Positions 45,324 through 57,119 of a stretch of DNA of 64,000 nt are shown one piece after another; the first letter of the stretch is position 1; each line of letters begins with the position of its first letter. The translations under genes and the position numbers were made by a program. Where the stretch lies: contig JADLZK010013201.1 in assembly GCA_015847255.1 (NCBI GenBank), forward strand, positions 1-64,000. Direction: 5' to 3'. The notes beneath the pieces were generated by a model. The model saw only the letters and a list, made by a program, of their open reading frames with translations, did no database searches and had not been told where the DNA came from. Source of the stretch: Hyparrhenia diplandra. Lineage: Eukaryota > Streptophyta > Magnoliopsida > Poales > Poaceae.

Positions 45324-45933
45324 AATAATAAAAGAGGTAAAATTTTTGTCAGACCTTTTCTTTCTGCTCCATGTTGGATTTGAAAAAGAGTCAATATATT
45401 AACCGTATAGGGATCACCTAGTTTCCACATTCCATTCCATTTGGTAGTCCCCAAAGTTTTGCACCGGAGAAAATTACTCTGCCCTAGTGGCCATCACATT
45501 ATATGGAAAAAGAAAAATTACATCTAACAAAATATCTCTGTCCCCGAAGGCCACCACATCACGCATGGAAAATAGCAAAAAATACTAGAAATGTAGAGTT
45601 CGAACCAGAACATACGTAAACGATAGGATATATAGTTTACATACCACCAGGCTTGTTTGTATCCCTACTCTAAACTTTAGACATGGCTTTAGAGATCAAG
45701 TCTCTTTATAGATGGTCTAAAGTCAGACCTAAATTTTAGTTCATCACGTATGGAGCTTTAGACCTAGCTCTAAACTTTAGTACATCACATATAGAGCTTT
45801 AGGCGTCAAATTTGAGCTAATCTATATCTGTATCTATACCTAATAATAAAAAGGCAAATTTCATCCACGGTTTTTCTGCCTTTCCTTTCTGTATTTTTTT
45901 TTGTAATCAGCATGCTTCTTTTCTTGATCGTAG
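45324..45933. other. expanded intron 1 of gene B with transposon relics
   Basis: It holds two Helitron-like 5' end words (about 45320 and 45840) without matching 3' hairpins, and a stretch with repeated tctaaactttag/gagctttag words (about 45650-45805) that resembles a hAT-type MITE. The acceptor is tcttgatcgtag, like gene A's tcttgatcacag. Confidence 0.5.
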
Positions 45934-46317
45934 CACTAAGCCGTACAATGCAACAAGCTTCAACGAGTACGTGCAGGGGGGAACGCCCCAGCGCTGCCGG
46001 AGACACTGCGCCTGTTCAAGAAGCTCATCTCTCTTGGCATCAAGCCTGTGTTCCTGACGGGCCGCACCGAGGACCAGAGGGCCATCACCGTGGCCAACCA
46101 CCGCCGCCAGGGCTACTCCGGCTGGGAGAAGCTGCTGCTCAAGCCCATTGGCTTCATGGGCACCGCCATCGGCTTCAAGTCCGGTGAACGCCAGAAGCTC
46201 CAGAACACAGGTTACGTCATCGTTGGCAATATCGGCGACCAGTGGAGCGACATCCTCGGCGCGCCGGAGGGTGCACGCACCTTCAAGCTGCCCGACCCCA
46301 TGTACTACATTGGCTAA

Positions 46318-48022
46318 GCTAGGATGACACGCAACACAACTTTGAGCTGCGTGATCATCCAATGGTCGATTTGCATCCTGTTATAGAGCTTGTTTGAGAT
46401 GAACTGCTTTTGGATTACTGCTATATCTACCCTTCATGCTTGGTTATAATAACTCCATGTTGTCGCCTACTAATTCCGATTGGTTTTATGTTTGAACTTA
46501 ATTTTAAGGATGAAAACGTACGAAGATAGTCGGACATGCATGGTATTATAATACAGAAAATGAAAGCGGTCGGTTCAGGATATTGTCCACATTTTAGCAA
46601 TTAAAGAGTACAAAAATGTTGTGAAACCAATCGAAATTGACAAATTTTTATGTTTGGTGAAATTCAGAAACAATGTCATAATTCAGAAACCAATCGAAAC
46701 GTGTGTACGACAGCACGTTCTTGTTCGGGCACCATATATAGCATCGTGGTGGGTAAGGGAAGCAGTGTTGGAGTCGGAGGGTTGCCGATGAGAGCCAGCA
46801 AACCAGACGGTCCTTGTGTCAAAATGGGCATGATGAAGGCTTTGAAGTCAGGGATTGGGCCTAGTGTGCCAAGCCATTGGGTGCAAAGAACTACATGATA
46901 CCCAAGCAAGGGGAGCAGTTGTTTACTGGCGTTGTAGAACAACATTCGCCTATACACGCTTGTGCACGGCATGCGCTTGCCATTGGCCATTGTGACGGAT
47001 GGAAGGTTACAGCAGACCACGGGAGACCGGTGCAGCCACCAACTTCCCTGGATATGAGGGTGTGCATCGAGCTCGAGTCGATACAGGCATTACGTCTCCC
47101 AGTTAAAAGCGCGCCCGGCATGGTGTTGCTGGTGTGGACGCTAGTGATCGCATCGTCGGCGATATTAGTGATTTGCGCAGTCGTCTTGTGTAGTGTCACG
47201 CGGTCGTCAGGGGGTAGCATCATTGTCAGCATCTGGTGCCTCTAGGTCTAACAAGAACAGGCACTGACGCACTTGGTTGTGACCACGCCCTAACTTTTCA
47301 ATGCAATTGTTGAAATAAAGGCCGAGTCGACAATGATCTTCTATATCTTGGACATCAACATGCGCTTCATGGGGTGGCCCTCCACTGTGACGGTGGTGGT
47401 TATGGTAGTGGCAGCAGATACCGGAGTTGGTAAAGCAAGATATGGTGGAGGCGCCGCGAGGAGGCCCTCCTATTGGACAAGAGGAATCCCTACTACTAGT
47501 CGCACGGTTGTGCGGAAGGCGACGTGATAGCGGCAGTGCACTGTTTGCGCAGCTCCAGCTTCCGGGCGAGGCTCATGGTAACGACGAGCAAATGAGGGTT
47601 GTGGAGCTCGACATCGAGGCTAAGAGGTGGGTGCAATCCAACCATCAAGGATTGGATACACTATGACTCCGAGAGGGTGCCACGCCTAGGAGCAGTTCTT
47701 GAACCGGTCCACTTGTGGGTGATAAGCTCCTCAAGCGGGTTGGAATGGATTGGGCGGACCCAACCTAAGGTTCAAGAGCTCAGAGAAGTGGTACCATGAT
47801 GTGTGCCCTCATCCCGCTAGACTTGAATGAACTACATCTAGGCGCTTGCTTCTAGATGTAGGAGGCTATCCACACTTGCGCTTACGTGGCGTCGTTGCTT
47901 ATGGAAGTTGGACTCATAGCGGTTGAGGAAGGCCCGAATCGATACGCCACCGAACTTGGGAAAATCGAGCTCCTAGAAGCGGGGAGAGGGATCACCATGT
48001 TGGTCATCATGGCCTACTCTTA
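46318..48022. other. intergenic DNA downstream of gene B, no gene recognised
   Basis: A few open frames of 60-120 codons exist, for example 46877-47245 on the plus strand with one hydrophobic stretch, but none shows a known domain or codon pattern. The gene B terminator is probably near the aataact/ataacaa-rich part at 46440-46460. Confidence 0.45.
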
Positions 48023-48879
48023 GTCATCGGGAACGCGGAACGAGCCACCTTTCCTCGTTCTAGGAACTTTGTTCCCATTCGAGGGACGGGGACATGCGGG
48101 TCGAATCACGGGACGGTAGCGGAACTCGACCCCCGGTGAAAAGGAAAGGGGAGGGTGAAAGAACAACATCCACCATGGTCGCGTCGGCGTGGAGCTCGAA
48201 GCGTGTTGCCTCTCCTCTCGCCCTGCTCCTCCCTCTTCGTCGCACCTCTCCGCTCGGCACCGACCGACGCTTGGCTCGCCCTCACCTACGTCTTCTTCCG
48301 GTGATGATGTTGTCCAGGTACAACCACTGTCGCCCAACACTTTTCCAAGGCGGGCCGCCTCCGCCCACCATAGACGGGGCCACGCAGCTCCTCTAGGGTG
48401 CGGTGGTGCCGGCGCCGTCCCCTTTCGGTGAGTCCGCCGCTACTGGAGTCGCCGGCCGAGCCGCCCCCCGACCCGACCCCCGACCCTGCGCCCCGTCCTA
48501 TGTACGTCTCCATCGATCGATCCGAAGAAGAAGAAGAAGAAGAAGAAGAAGAAGAAGAAGAAGAAGGGGTCCTGTTGCTCTTTCTCTCGAGAATGGCGTG
48601 GGGGCGGGTGAAGAGCGGGCCCCGTTGTCGATGGAACTGGAGAAGGTGTTGGGTGTTGTTTCTCGGGTGGATCTAGTGATAACCATGGTTAGAGCACTGC
48701 TCTAGTTTTATTTCACAGATTTCATAGGTTCCCATCACTCGTTCCTTGGCGTCATTTAAGGATCGAGTCAAAAAAACGTCTTTGAAGCTATATACCCATG
48801 TCGTTCCATGCTATAGAAAATCAGCGTTCCACGCTCCTCGTTCCGTTCCTCAACCCCTTCGTCCTAGGAACGGGATGAC
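48023..48879. mobile_element. candidate TIR DNA transposon with TTA target, 857 bp
   Basis: The outer ends are gtcatcgggaac and, inverted, gtcatcccgttc, flanked by tta at 48020-48022 and 48880-48882. The 3-bp TTA target suits PIF/Harbinger. The ends share ggaacg words further in. The interior is GC-rich and non-coding for transposase. Confidence 0.5.
48524..48566. repeat. (GAA)n microsatellite
   Basis: About 14 uninterrupted GAA units, giving Glu, Lys/Arg or Leu runs in spurious frames. Confidence 0.95.
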
Positions 48880-49642
48880 TTAGGGCCCACTCCACTGGTA
48901 CTAGACAAGGAGGCCACTACTACGCGCGCGCTCTTGAAAGCCACTGATGGATGCCGAGAGGCTTTGGATGAATTTGGCCCAAATTGGCGATTGTGGGTTT
49001 TGCCGTGGGAAATGATATATGGAGGCAGCAGAGGGTGTTGGTGAGGCTAGGGTAGAAGGCGTGGTGGCTGCTGGTTTTGGTGGTGGTGTAGAGGTGTAAG
49101 AGGAGTGTGTGGAAACCGATTCCAGGATGTTTGGTCTCGGGACTTGAGAATTGACACCACCTTTCATGTTGATCACAGTATAGTGGACGTAGGATTGGGC
49201 GATAAAACATGAAGTTTAAATCATAATTAGGAATGTAAGTTTCTATAAAAATCAAAGGGCATAGCTGGCTGTAGCTGAAGGAGCAGCCCCCATCAACATT
49301 GTAGCACCTGCAGCAGATACAACGAGAGAGGAAAAAAGATGAACAAAGCAGGATATGTTGTAGGCATGCAGCCCAAACAACCCAGTTAAATTAGGAGGTA
49401 ACATGCCCAAAGTGTTTTCATGGCAACTTCTTATAACAAAAAAAAAACTACAAGCTACGATAGTACTGATTAAAGAAGTGCTAGAATATGTTTTTTTTAC
49501 AACAGAATATGTGAATTGTTGTTTAGGTGACAACAGAATATGTCCAAACGTCGTCAATCATACACCCCTCTGTAAAAAAAAAAAAAAAAAAAAAGTTGTT
49601 TAGAACAGCGATAAGGTCTCCAAAAACACAATTTTGACTTCT
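48880..49642. other. intergenic DNA, no gene recognised
   Basis: A minus-strand frame of 91 codons (48901-49176) is Ser/Thr/Pro-rich without a known domain. An A run lies at about 49574-49595. Confidence 0.45.
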
Positions 49643-49907
49643 CTCCCTCCGTACAAAGAAAAAAGAAGTCGTTTAGGACAAACGACAAGGTCTCCAATCC
49701 ACAACTTTAACTTATCTTTTGTATAAAAATATTTATTAAAAAGTTATATATGTATATTTTTATAAAAGTAATTTTCAAGAAATCTATTTAATTATATGAT
49801 TTTTATATTTTCAAACTCAGCAACTTAAAAGTTATCAATGATTTATATTTCCAATATTTGAATCAAATCTTATCCAAAACGACGATGTTTTTACTATATG
49901 AAGGGAG
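49643..49907. mobile_element. Stowaway-like MITE
   Basis: The left end ctccctccgtac and the right end gaagggag followed by ta. The interior is AT-rich, as in Stowaway/mariner MITEs. The left TA target is not clear. Confidence 0.5.
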
Positions 49908-50765
49908 TATGCTTTGCAGTTCCTGTGTTATGAATTCCTACGTTCCAAACGTTTGCTCCTTTTTTTTTTTTTGTCTTAGTTTCATGATTACACTTACCTT
50001 CTTTTCCATTTATTTCTATGTTTTTTATTCTTTCATTTCAAATATGTCCTAATTGTAATGGGACAGTGCATGTTTAATAAGAACTGTAATGTTTTCGGTA
50101 AGCTGGTGTCCCACTTTACCTTGAGATACATTACCGCTTTACAAAACAGTGAACGTTAAAAAGCGCATGGTTACACACTTGCATGTACGAGTTATTATCT
50201 ACAGATGACTGTGCCTCAGTGCCTGCTACTAGTACGTGAGGCCTCGCATTATTGGCCTGGCCCACGCAGCCAGATACTATGCCGGGCCGGGATCGGATGC
50301 GTGCGCCGCCGTCCTGTCGCTCGTTCCCATCGGAGTAGGATGGCCGGCCGTGGCCCTGCGGCCCACCACCTGCAGCTAGATAAGATGCGCCCGGCCGGAC
50401 GCGAGATCACTACGCCATGCACGGGAGGAGGCGACTAGCTAGTCGAATACATTTGAATCAGATTCAAATTCCTATGAATTTCCAATATATAGGATGCATA
50501 TGGCCTCGAATGTGTCATGGAGGAAAACTATGGCTCAGAGGATTGTTCAATTCCCTAGTTCTTCTACTTAACCATCGGAATGGCCTGATTTCATATACCT
50601 CCCTTTGGTACAGCTGCGTCCGATAGAGTCAGATATTTGAGCTTGAATCCTAAAATGTAAAACATCGAGACTCCATATGGCACAAGCTCATCAACCAAAT
50701 AAGGATGCATCTCATCAACCAAATGGCACACATGGCACACACACTAGCTGCTTGGTTGAAAAGTA
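49908..50765. other. intergenic DNA, no gene recognised
   Basis: AT-rich with a GC-rich island at about 50220-50440 holding ggccggcc-type words. No coding domain is visible. Confidence 0.45.
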
Positions 50766-51021
50766 CTACCGCCGTTTTGAAAAAGACTGCACGTGCCATA
50801 AAAAGTGATTCACATTTAATAAAATTTGATTAAATTTTTAATGAATAATATTCATATTTACACCTTTAAATTAATTTATTATAAAAAAATATTTCATAAT
50901 TAATCTAATAGTTTTTCTTTGGTATCATAAACATTGATATTTTTTATCTATAATTGGTCAAACTTTAGCTATTAAAACATGACACTATGCTAGAATTGCA
51001 TTCTTTCTAGGACAGAGATAG
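50766..51021. mobile_element. Stowaway-like MITE
   Basis: The left end ctaccgccgttttgaaaaag and, inverted at the right, ctatctctgtcctagaaag, flanked by ta (50764-50765, 51022-51023). AT-rich interior. Confidence 0.6.
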
Positions 51022-51172
51022 TACTATCGGTACTTTTAGCTAATTTTATTTTTTATTTTTCTCTTAGTACTTCCTATCTCTTATCTATTGATGGATGATC
51101 CATAGTTTTTTTTATAATCAAGAGCTCCAAAAAAATTCTCTGTATGGAAAACTCCACCAAATTAGACAGTTA

Positions 51173-51408
51173 CTTCATCTGTCCTAAAAAGAGTGACATT
51201 TTTTTACTTTAAGATATCATATTTATTTGTTTCGCCTTATTCAAAAGATTTATACAAATTATAAAATAAATAAATCATTATTAAAGTATATCAAATGATA
51301 AAATAAGTCATACCAAAATAAATGATATTTATACAAAAGATTTGAATAAGAGGGATGGTCAAACAAGATATCTAAAATTTTAAAACGACACTCTTAGGAC
51401 GGAGAGAG
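51173..51408. mobile_element. Stowaway-like MITE
   Basis: The left end cttcatctgtcctaaaaag and, inverted at the right, ctctctccgtcctaagagtg, flanked by ta at 51171-51172 and 51409-51410. The 236-bp interior is AT-rich. Confidence 0.78.
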
Positions 51409-51664
51409 TATCACACAAACACTTGGAGACCAAGCTAAACTTTGTTGAGTTGGCTTTTTCAAAGAAAAATAGTTGACGGTGACAACGATTCCTTTTGTCC
51501 CGAAAGGAACCCACTTCTATCTTCTCGAGGAATCGAACTCCTTAAGAAAAACCTCTTAAGTTTGACTAAGAAAATTGTATCCAAATTATTATGAAAATAT
51601 ATTTGATACTCAATGCAAGGACGAGTATTATACATATTATAAATATTAGTATTTTTATATATTT

Positions 51665-52410
51665 GGAGGAAAAATTTTCATTGATACTAAAGCAAGTTAC
51701 ATTCTCTCATTACAAAAGTAAACCAAACTACTCCACCTCCATTGATGGAAGACCGTAAAACCTTGAAAAACCATAAAATCCACCATCTAGGATCATCATC
51801 CCAAACGGATATCTTACGGACGCAAGCTCCGATCTGAATGAATAAAGACATCTCACCATCCACCGCCGTCTTCCTCATACCCATCACTTTTGCAAAAGAG
51901 TAATAAACTGTTAAAATTCCACATGCAAACATAATGAAATTGGCGCCACCGATTACGTCGTTGAACTCATCGTCGTTGCCTTCACGGATTCGTCATGAGA
52001 GAACACAAGTCCAACCGACATCCGGATAGATATCGTTGGAAAACTAAATCTCACTAGCTCATCGCCATGGCTGCATAGAACCACAGCGAGATAAAGGAAG
52101 TGTCGGAGTACCTTATTCTCCATCAATGGTGATGTCTTCGTCTTGCCATCACCGCTGAGGAACGATATGCTCCATTGCTCCATCGATGATCTTGACGACG
52201 CCTTACGCCGTGGCCATTCTTCTCGATTGGATCTCCGGAGAAACCTTGAACCCTGAAGACTCAATCTACTAGGAAAGAACTTATTAAAAACGATGGATCC
52301 CCACTCCCTTCAACCCCCGGCGTGATGCCGGAGGAGAAGGGAGGGGGACCAACGGTGGTGGAAGGCGGGAGCCGACGGCGGCACCCCTAGGGTTTGGGGG
52401 CGGCGGCACA
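51665..52410 (-). mobile_element. candidate non-LTR retroposon, minus strand
   Basis: On the minus strand the sequence begins with a GC-rich leader (about 52310-52410), has two short open frames (51953-52264 and 51687-51932, no known domain), and ends with ttttgtaatgagagaatg and agtatcaatgaaaatttt, which resembles LINE 3' ends. It seems to interrupt an AT-rich MITE-like stretch. No clear target duplication. Confidence 0.3.
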
Positions 52411-53148
52411 AGGAAAAGTTCACCTGAATTGGCGAGGAACTAGTTGTCTTACTCTAAAAATATTTGACTCCTCGAAAAGTGAGATGTATATTTATTTTGA
52501 AATAGAAGAAGTATTAAGTAGTGTGTGTATGTTGAACCAGGAACATTCTTTGCTTTAGTTTTTCTTGAAGATAATGAGTTCCACTCATAACAATTCAATT
52601 CCTCCCGGACTATATAAATTGGTGTAGATTTGAACACGTTGCCAAACAAGTTCTAATTTGGATTGAAAACATATTTCATATCTCTTTCCACGTACGTGCA
52701 CAATAATATTTCTTTGTGCGGGAATATAATCTAAGCTAATCTTTGGCTCTTTTCACTGATGTTTCTAGAGTCTACTTTCAGATCGATCAGACACTTGCAA
52801 TAATGAGCGCATCGGGGCATATCATATACTGCCCTACAACTTTGTGAGACACATTTAATCAGAACAAGGAATTTTGAAGAAATTCCCTCGATCTGCTCCC
52901 TATAGCACACGCTGTAGCAGTGCATGCAGATGCTAAGGAAAAAGGTGTTGGCGCTGAATAGTACCTGACCTATTCGAGGACGATAGATCAAAGACGAGAT
53001 GGGAGGAATATATGCATCATGCTGCATTGATCCAAGATATATTAAATCCTCTCTTCTTCTACTCGTCATGTTGCCATATCCATCATTGTTAGACAAATCA
53101 GATTATTTTCTTTTTCATCATCCAAAATTCTCTGAACTGGCCAGATAG
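52411..53148. other. intergenic DNA, no gene recognised
   Basis: A minus-strand frame of 121 codons (52731-53096) has no recognisable domain. Sequence is AT-rich, with possible Stowaway end words near 52480-52515. Confidence 0.45.
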
Positions 53149-53162
53149 CTCGGTGAGAACGC

Positions 53163-53734
53163 GCGGAAGGGGCTTTAGCCTAGTGGTTAGAGCACCTAAA
53201 TAACACCTAGCAGACCTAGGATCGACTCCCTCGGTGGCGGAGGACGAAACAAAATTAAGGTGTGGCGAAATCGATAATATAGATACTAAAAATTTCTCAT
53301 TGGCGAAGATGTAGTCCTGAGCCTGATCTGACCGAGCGGTGGCGCTGTGACGCAGGCGGGGGTGGCGCAATGCGGAGATAGAAGATTCAATTTTGATCAC
53401 TCGGTGACTCTGCCAGCGGTGGAACAGACGGACAGACCTCGTATATAGGTGACCACTTACAAATGTGTAGGTCAAAGCATCACATCCATATAGGTATATA
53501 CATGACCATTAGCACAACACCAACATAAACTATCTATAATTAGTATATACTATATATGGGGTTTATAATTTTTCTAACTTTAAGGTATGGCCAGCGCCAT
53601 ACCTTGCCATGCAAGAACTCCGCCACTTTGCTCCCCTGTGGGAACGAATTTAAATAGGTCTGCATTATTAAAAAAAAAAAAAAAAATAATAGCCTAGGGT
53701 TTACCCTGGCTGACTTGAAAAAAAAAAAAAAAAA
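53163..53734 (+). mobile_element. tRNA-headed SINE-like retroposon, 572 bp
   Basis: The head ctttagcctagtggttagag and ggatcgactccc match Pol III box A and B. It ends in an A run. The 14-bp target duplication ctcggtgagaacgc is at 53149-53162 and 53735-53748. A second internal A run lies at about 53668-53685, so the element may be composite. At 572 bp it is longer than most plant SINEs. Confidence 0.82.
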
Positions 53735-54074
53735 CTCGGTGAGAACGCCATCTTCCAGGCAATCACCAAATCATGTTCGGCCAATTATACAAAAAACAGG
53801 AAAATTTTACTCATGGACACCGTATAAGTGAAATTTGCTAATGCACGCATCAATATATGAATTTGCCGGAATCATTACTATAAAAGCGTGCACCTTTGTT
53901 GTTAGGCACCAAAACCATTAAAATAAGCATTTAGCTAATACTTCCTTTTCAAACTAGATGTTTTAACTTTTTTTCGGATACATTATTTTTTTACTATGAA
54001 TCGAAATATAGCTTGTACCGAGCTTGTATATAAGTATCCTGCAAAAGCTATACATTTAGGAAAGCCAAGACATC

Positions 54075-54615
54075 TGTCATGAACCAAATTAGATGGGCCT
54101 CAAGAGGGGCAACGCCACCAGCCCAAGAGGGCTTGTCTTTAGCGCTGCACGGGTGGGCCCCGTGGTGGCCGCCGCCGCCCGTATCATCATCATCGGCCGT
54201 CATTAAGTAATAGATATTTAGGGAATAAATATAAGAATAAAATAGGAAATAAATAGATTGCTTGTAAAAGAGGAATTTCAATCTATAAGGAAACCTCTAG
54301 ATCTTTCTTAGCATGCAAGTCTCCCTCGGACTATAAATACAAGGGATATGTAGCCGGTTGAATCTTAAGCGTAAAATAATTAAAGGGGTAGCTCCCCAAA
54401 CGGCTTCTCTCTCTCAATCTCTCCCGCTCCCTCCCCCCACGGCCCCCCGCCCTCTTTGCCGCCGTCACCACCGCACGTGCCACCGCGCGCCCTCCCCAGC
54501 CCGACGCGCCGCCGCCGCCGGCGCGCGGCCGGCTGCCGCCCGGCCGCCGCCACCTCCTTCCCCTCCAACGACCGTCAATCAGGTGTCAATTCGACCCAAT
54601 CTAGCGAGTCTCACA
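54075..54615 (+). repeat. 5' LTR of the non-autonomous element
   Basis: It carries actataaatacaagg (about 54330-54345) as TATA box. Downstream there is a C-rich stretch with GCCGCC repeats before the end tctcaca. Confidence 0.9.
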
Positions 54616-54684
54616 CCGGGTATCCGGAGACCGGGGCGATTCCCACCACCGACGGCTTCCGACCACCACGAACGCCAAGATCCG

Positions 54685-57085
54685 ATGGACAACCACAAGA
54701 TCGCCGAGCTCCGGATGGGGATTTGCGAGCTCCACAAGATCGTGAAGGAAATCCAGGCCAACTTCACCGCCCTCCCGAGAAGTTCGATGAACAGCCGGCC
54801 CGACGACGACGTACAACGACACGCGGCACGCGGCGCCGCCAACAACGCCGCCGCTGCCATGGCCGCTCCCCGACATCAACAACGCTCCCATCGACATCCA
54901 CGACGACCGGTGGCCACGACAGCAGCAACACCGCAAAGCACGCAGCCTTGGCGTCCCGACGACGCGCCTACGGCGCCACTTCAACCACCACCGACGGCGT
55001 CCCGCCATGGGCGCCGCCGACGGTGGCGACGCCCCGGGCGCCGCCACGTCACCCCCTCCAAGATCGATGATGCTACAATCAACGATACGCCTACCCCGAG
55101 GACGCCCCCGCTATCGTGGTCGATTAGATCGAGCAGGGAGGACACCACCGGCGTCCACCACCGCTTTCGATGAAAAGCCTACCCAACTAGGCCAACGTCA
55201 TGAGACTCCAACAACGGTCCGGATAAGTTCCGACAACACCAACAATGTCATCTTTGACATCAGGCACATCGGGAACGTCAACGTCACTATGAGCGACAAG
55301 ACAACGTCACCTGACGTCGACATCGATGTCGCTAGCGTCGACATCAACGTCACTGGCATCAATATCCTGGACGACACCGACACCAAGGACACCAACGACA
55401 ACGACGCCTCTCCCAAGGGCGCCACCATCGACCACGACGTCCTCGACATCGCCATGCCTACCATCGATGACAATGACGTCGCCCACACAAGCGCCGCCAA
55501 AGGAGGGTACAATTACATCTCCCTGAGCGCCAACAACATCGACGACAACGACGCTACCATGGGTGCCATGATCGTCAACGAGGTCCTCAAGGACGCCAGC
55601 GCAGATGACGACCCTCCCATTGGCGCCAACGACGCCACCCCTGACGTCCTCGTCATCACCATGTCGATCATCGACAACATCATCTCCGGCCGGCGACTCC
55701 TCCAAAGCACCAACACCACTAATGTCAACCCCAACTTGCTGAACATCAATGACGCTATCCGGGACACCCACGCCAACGTCGATGACAACGATGCCCCCAA
55801 GGGCGTCGTCAATGGCAAAGACACCCCTCCCACGGGCGACAATGCCGACCACGACGTCAACGCCAATGACGTCCACAACAACGGCGCACAGAAGGCAACC
55901 CCATCAGCACCTCACCAACGGAATATCGGCTCTACCAAAGATATGAGGTATGCCGCTATCCACGACAATAGCGGTCTTTGCTTCTCTAGTTCATCCGTAT
56001 GCCAAGCCAAGCACGACGGAGGGCGAGATACCGCACACGTTGTGTCTCCCTTGCGGCTTCAAGCGGTCTATCTACGGTGACCTCGCCGGCAACATAGCGC
56101 CAACGGGACCCGCGAGGACCCGATGCGACTATGTCTACGCTTCCAAGCCCGCCAAGCGGCCTCTACACCATACCGGGGAGGCCATACAGCGGGAGGCGCC
56201 CCGCACAATGGACGACGTGATGCGACTCCCTCGTCCGCTTCACGCCCCTTCGCCACGTTCGTCACACGGCTCGTCGATAGCCGACGGACACGACATAAGG
56301 GACGACTTGGCTATGACAGCCAGGCCGACTCGAGGGCCGATCCAGTCAGCTCCATCGTTCCTCGACGACATCAACGCCCGATGCGACTACACCAACGAGC
56401 TCTACAACGGGCTTTGGGCTATAATGCACCGGGGAGGCGCCCTTCATGTTGGGCGCGGCGATCCAACTTCGAGGCCCCGTTCTCCCAACGAGGTCTTCAA
56501 CGAGCTTCGACTTGTGAGCTTCACCACGGCGACAAGAGATACATGCCACCCACATCAACCTCCTACCTCGTCAACCTCGTCAAAATCTCGGAGGCTCTCG
56601 TTCCACCTCAACTTGCTACATCAACGGATCACGAGCTACACGACATAGCCGGAACCAACAAGCTCCAGGCGGGAGCACCAGTTTGGGCGACACTCGCGGT
56701 GATTGGCGTCCACCTTCCGACGACTTCGCCATTCGTGCCAGGCTTCCCAACAAGGAACCGGCTGCTGAAGGAGCCAATCTTCTTCCTCGACAACCACCAC
56801 TTCTACGCCTCAGAATTGTCCAAGGTACTATGGGATGTACTCGAACCAGGTGGGATAATTTTGCACACACTTGAGGTTGGCTTTCACTCCTCGACGTACT
56901 CGGCACCGATGCAACCACCTCCAAAGAGCGGTGGAATTCCATTCATTGAACCAAGCATCAACAAAAGTCAGCATCTTCATCTTCGCCCAGCTCATTTCCC
57001 CGACACAAGTGGATGCAACATCTTTGGGCCGTGCTACTTCAATCGCGCCATCAACAATGACAGCCGTCTTGCTGAACCCACGTAG
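54685..57085 (+). CDS. internal frames of the non-autonomous LTR element, unknown protein
   Basis: Three overlapping plus-strand frames. The first has an ATG at 54685 giving MDNHKIAELRMGICELHKIV, a short helical or coiled-coil-like start that could be a gag relic, then Arg/Pro/Ala-rich sequence. The second (about 55007-56080) is very rich in Asp, Asn, Thr and Ile with degenerate repeats of the type DDNDAxxG and HDVLDIAMPTIDDNDV. The third (about 56123-57085) ends with LLKEPIFFLDNHHFYASELS and a stop at 57085. No known domain is recognised. Frameshifts near 55100 and 56100-56400 would be needed to join them, so the element may encode no intact product. Confidence 0.4.
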
Positions 57086-57119
57086 CGAGGACGCCACTGC
57101 TCGGAAAAGGGGGGAGAGA

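Larger units (their letters stand above)
44736..46317 (+). pseudogene. acid phosphatase B (HAD class IIIB, VSP-like), one frameshift in exon 2
   Basis: Exon 1 (44736-45199, 154 codons plus 2 bases) is open: signal peptide MAVAAKLVLLVAALMTTY, then KIEEATSHLQEGVATPLHPL, GVPCDSWRLAVEAYNKRDW, DYVGHYMLGWQYRQDS and VWVFDVDETSLST with nucleophile Asp at residue 137. The donor is gtatgt. Exon 2 (45934-46317) has PYNATSFNEYVQGG, then FLTGRTEDQRAITVANH and GNIGDQWSDILGAPEGA, ending DPMYYIG. One C appears to be missing at about 45980-45990, which shifts the frame between GG and LPETLRLF. A 9-12 bp in-frame deletion removes the LIHA segment found in A and D. The intron is 734 bp against 107 in A. It may be a young pseudogene or an assembly error. 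Confidence 0.88.

Noticed and set aside
45179..45454. Frame with repeated Asp-Ile / Glu-Ile dipeptides on the minus strand
   Set aside because: It is the hexamer microsatellite in the gene B intron.
46877..47245. 122-codon frame with one hydrophobic stretch
   Set aside because: No start context, family motif or neighbouring evidence supports a gene.
48398..48705. Frames with poly-Glu, poly-Arg or poly-Leu runs
   Set aside because: They are translations of the (GAA)n run on both strands.
52731..53096. 121-codon minus-strand frame
   Set aside because: AT-rich, no domain and no codon bias; likely chance.
54380..54568. Frames inside the LTR of the 54-57.6 kb element
   Set aside because: They come from CCG-rich LTR sequence, repeated in both LTRs with indels that do not respect the frame.
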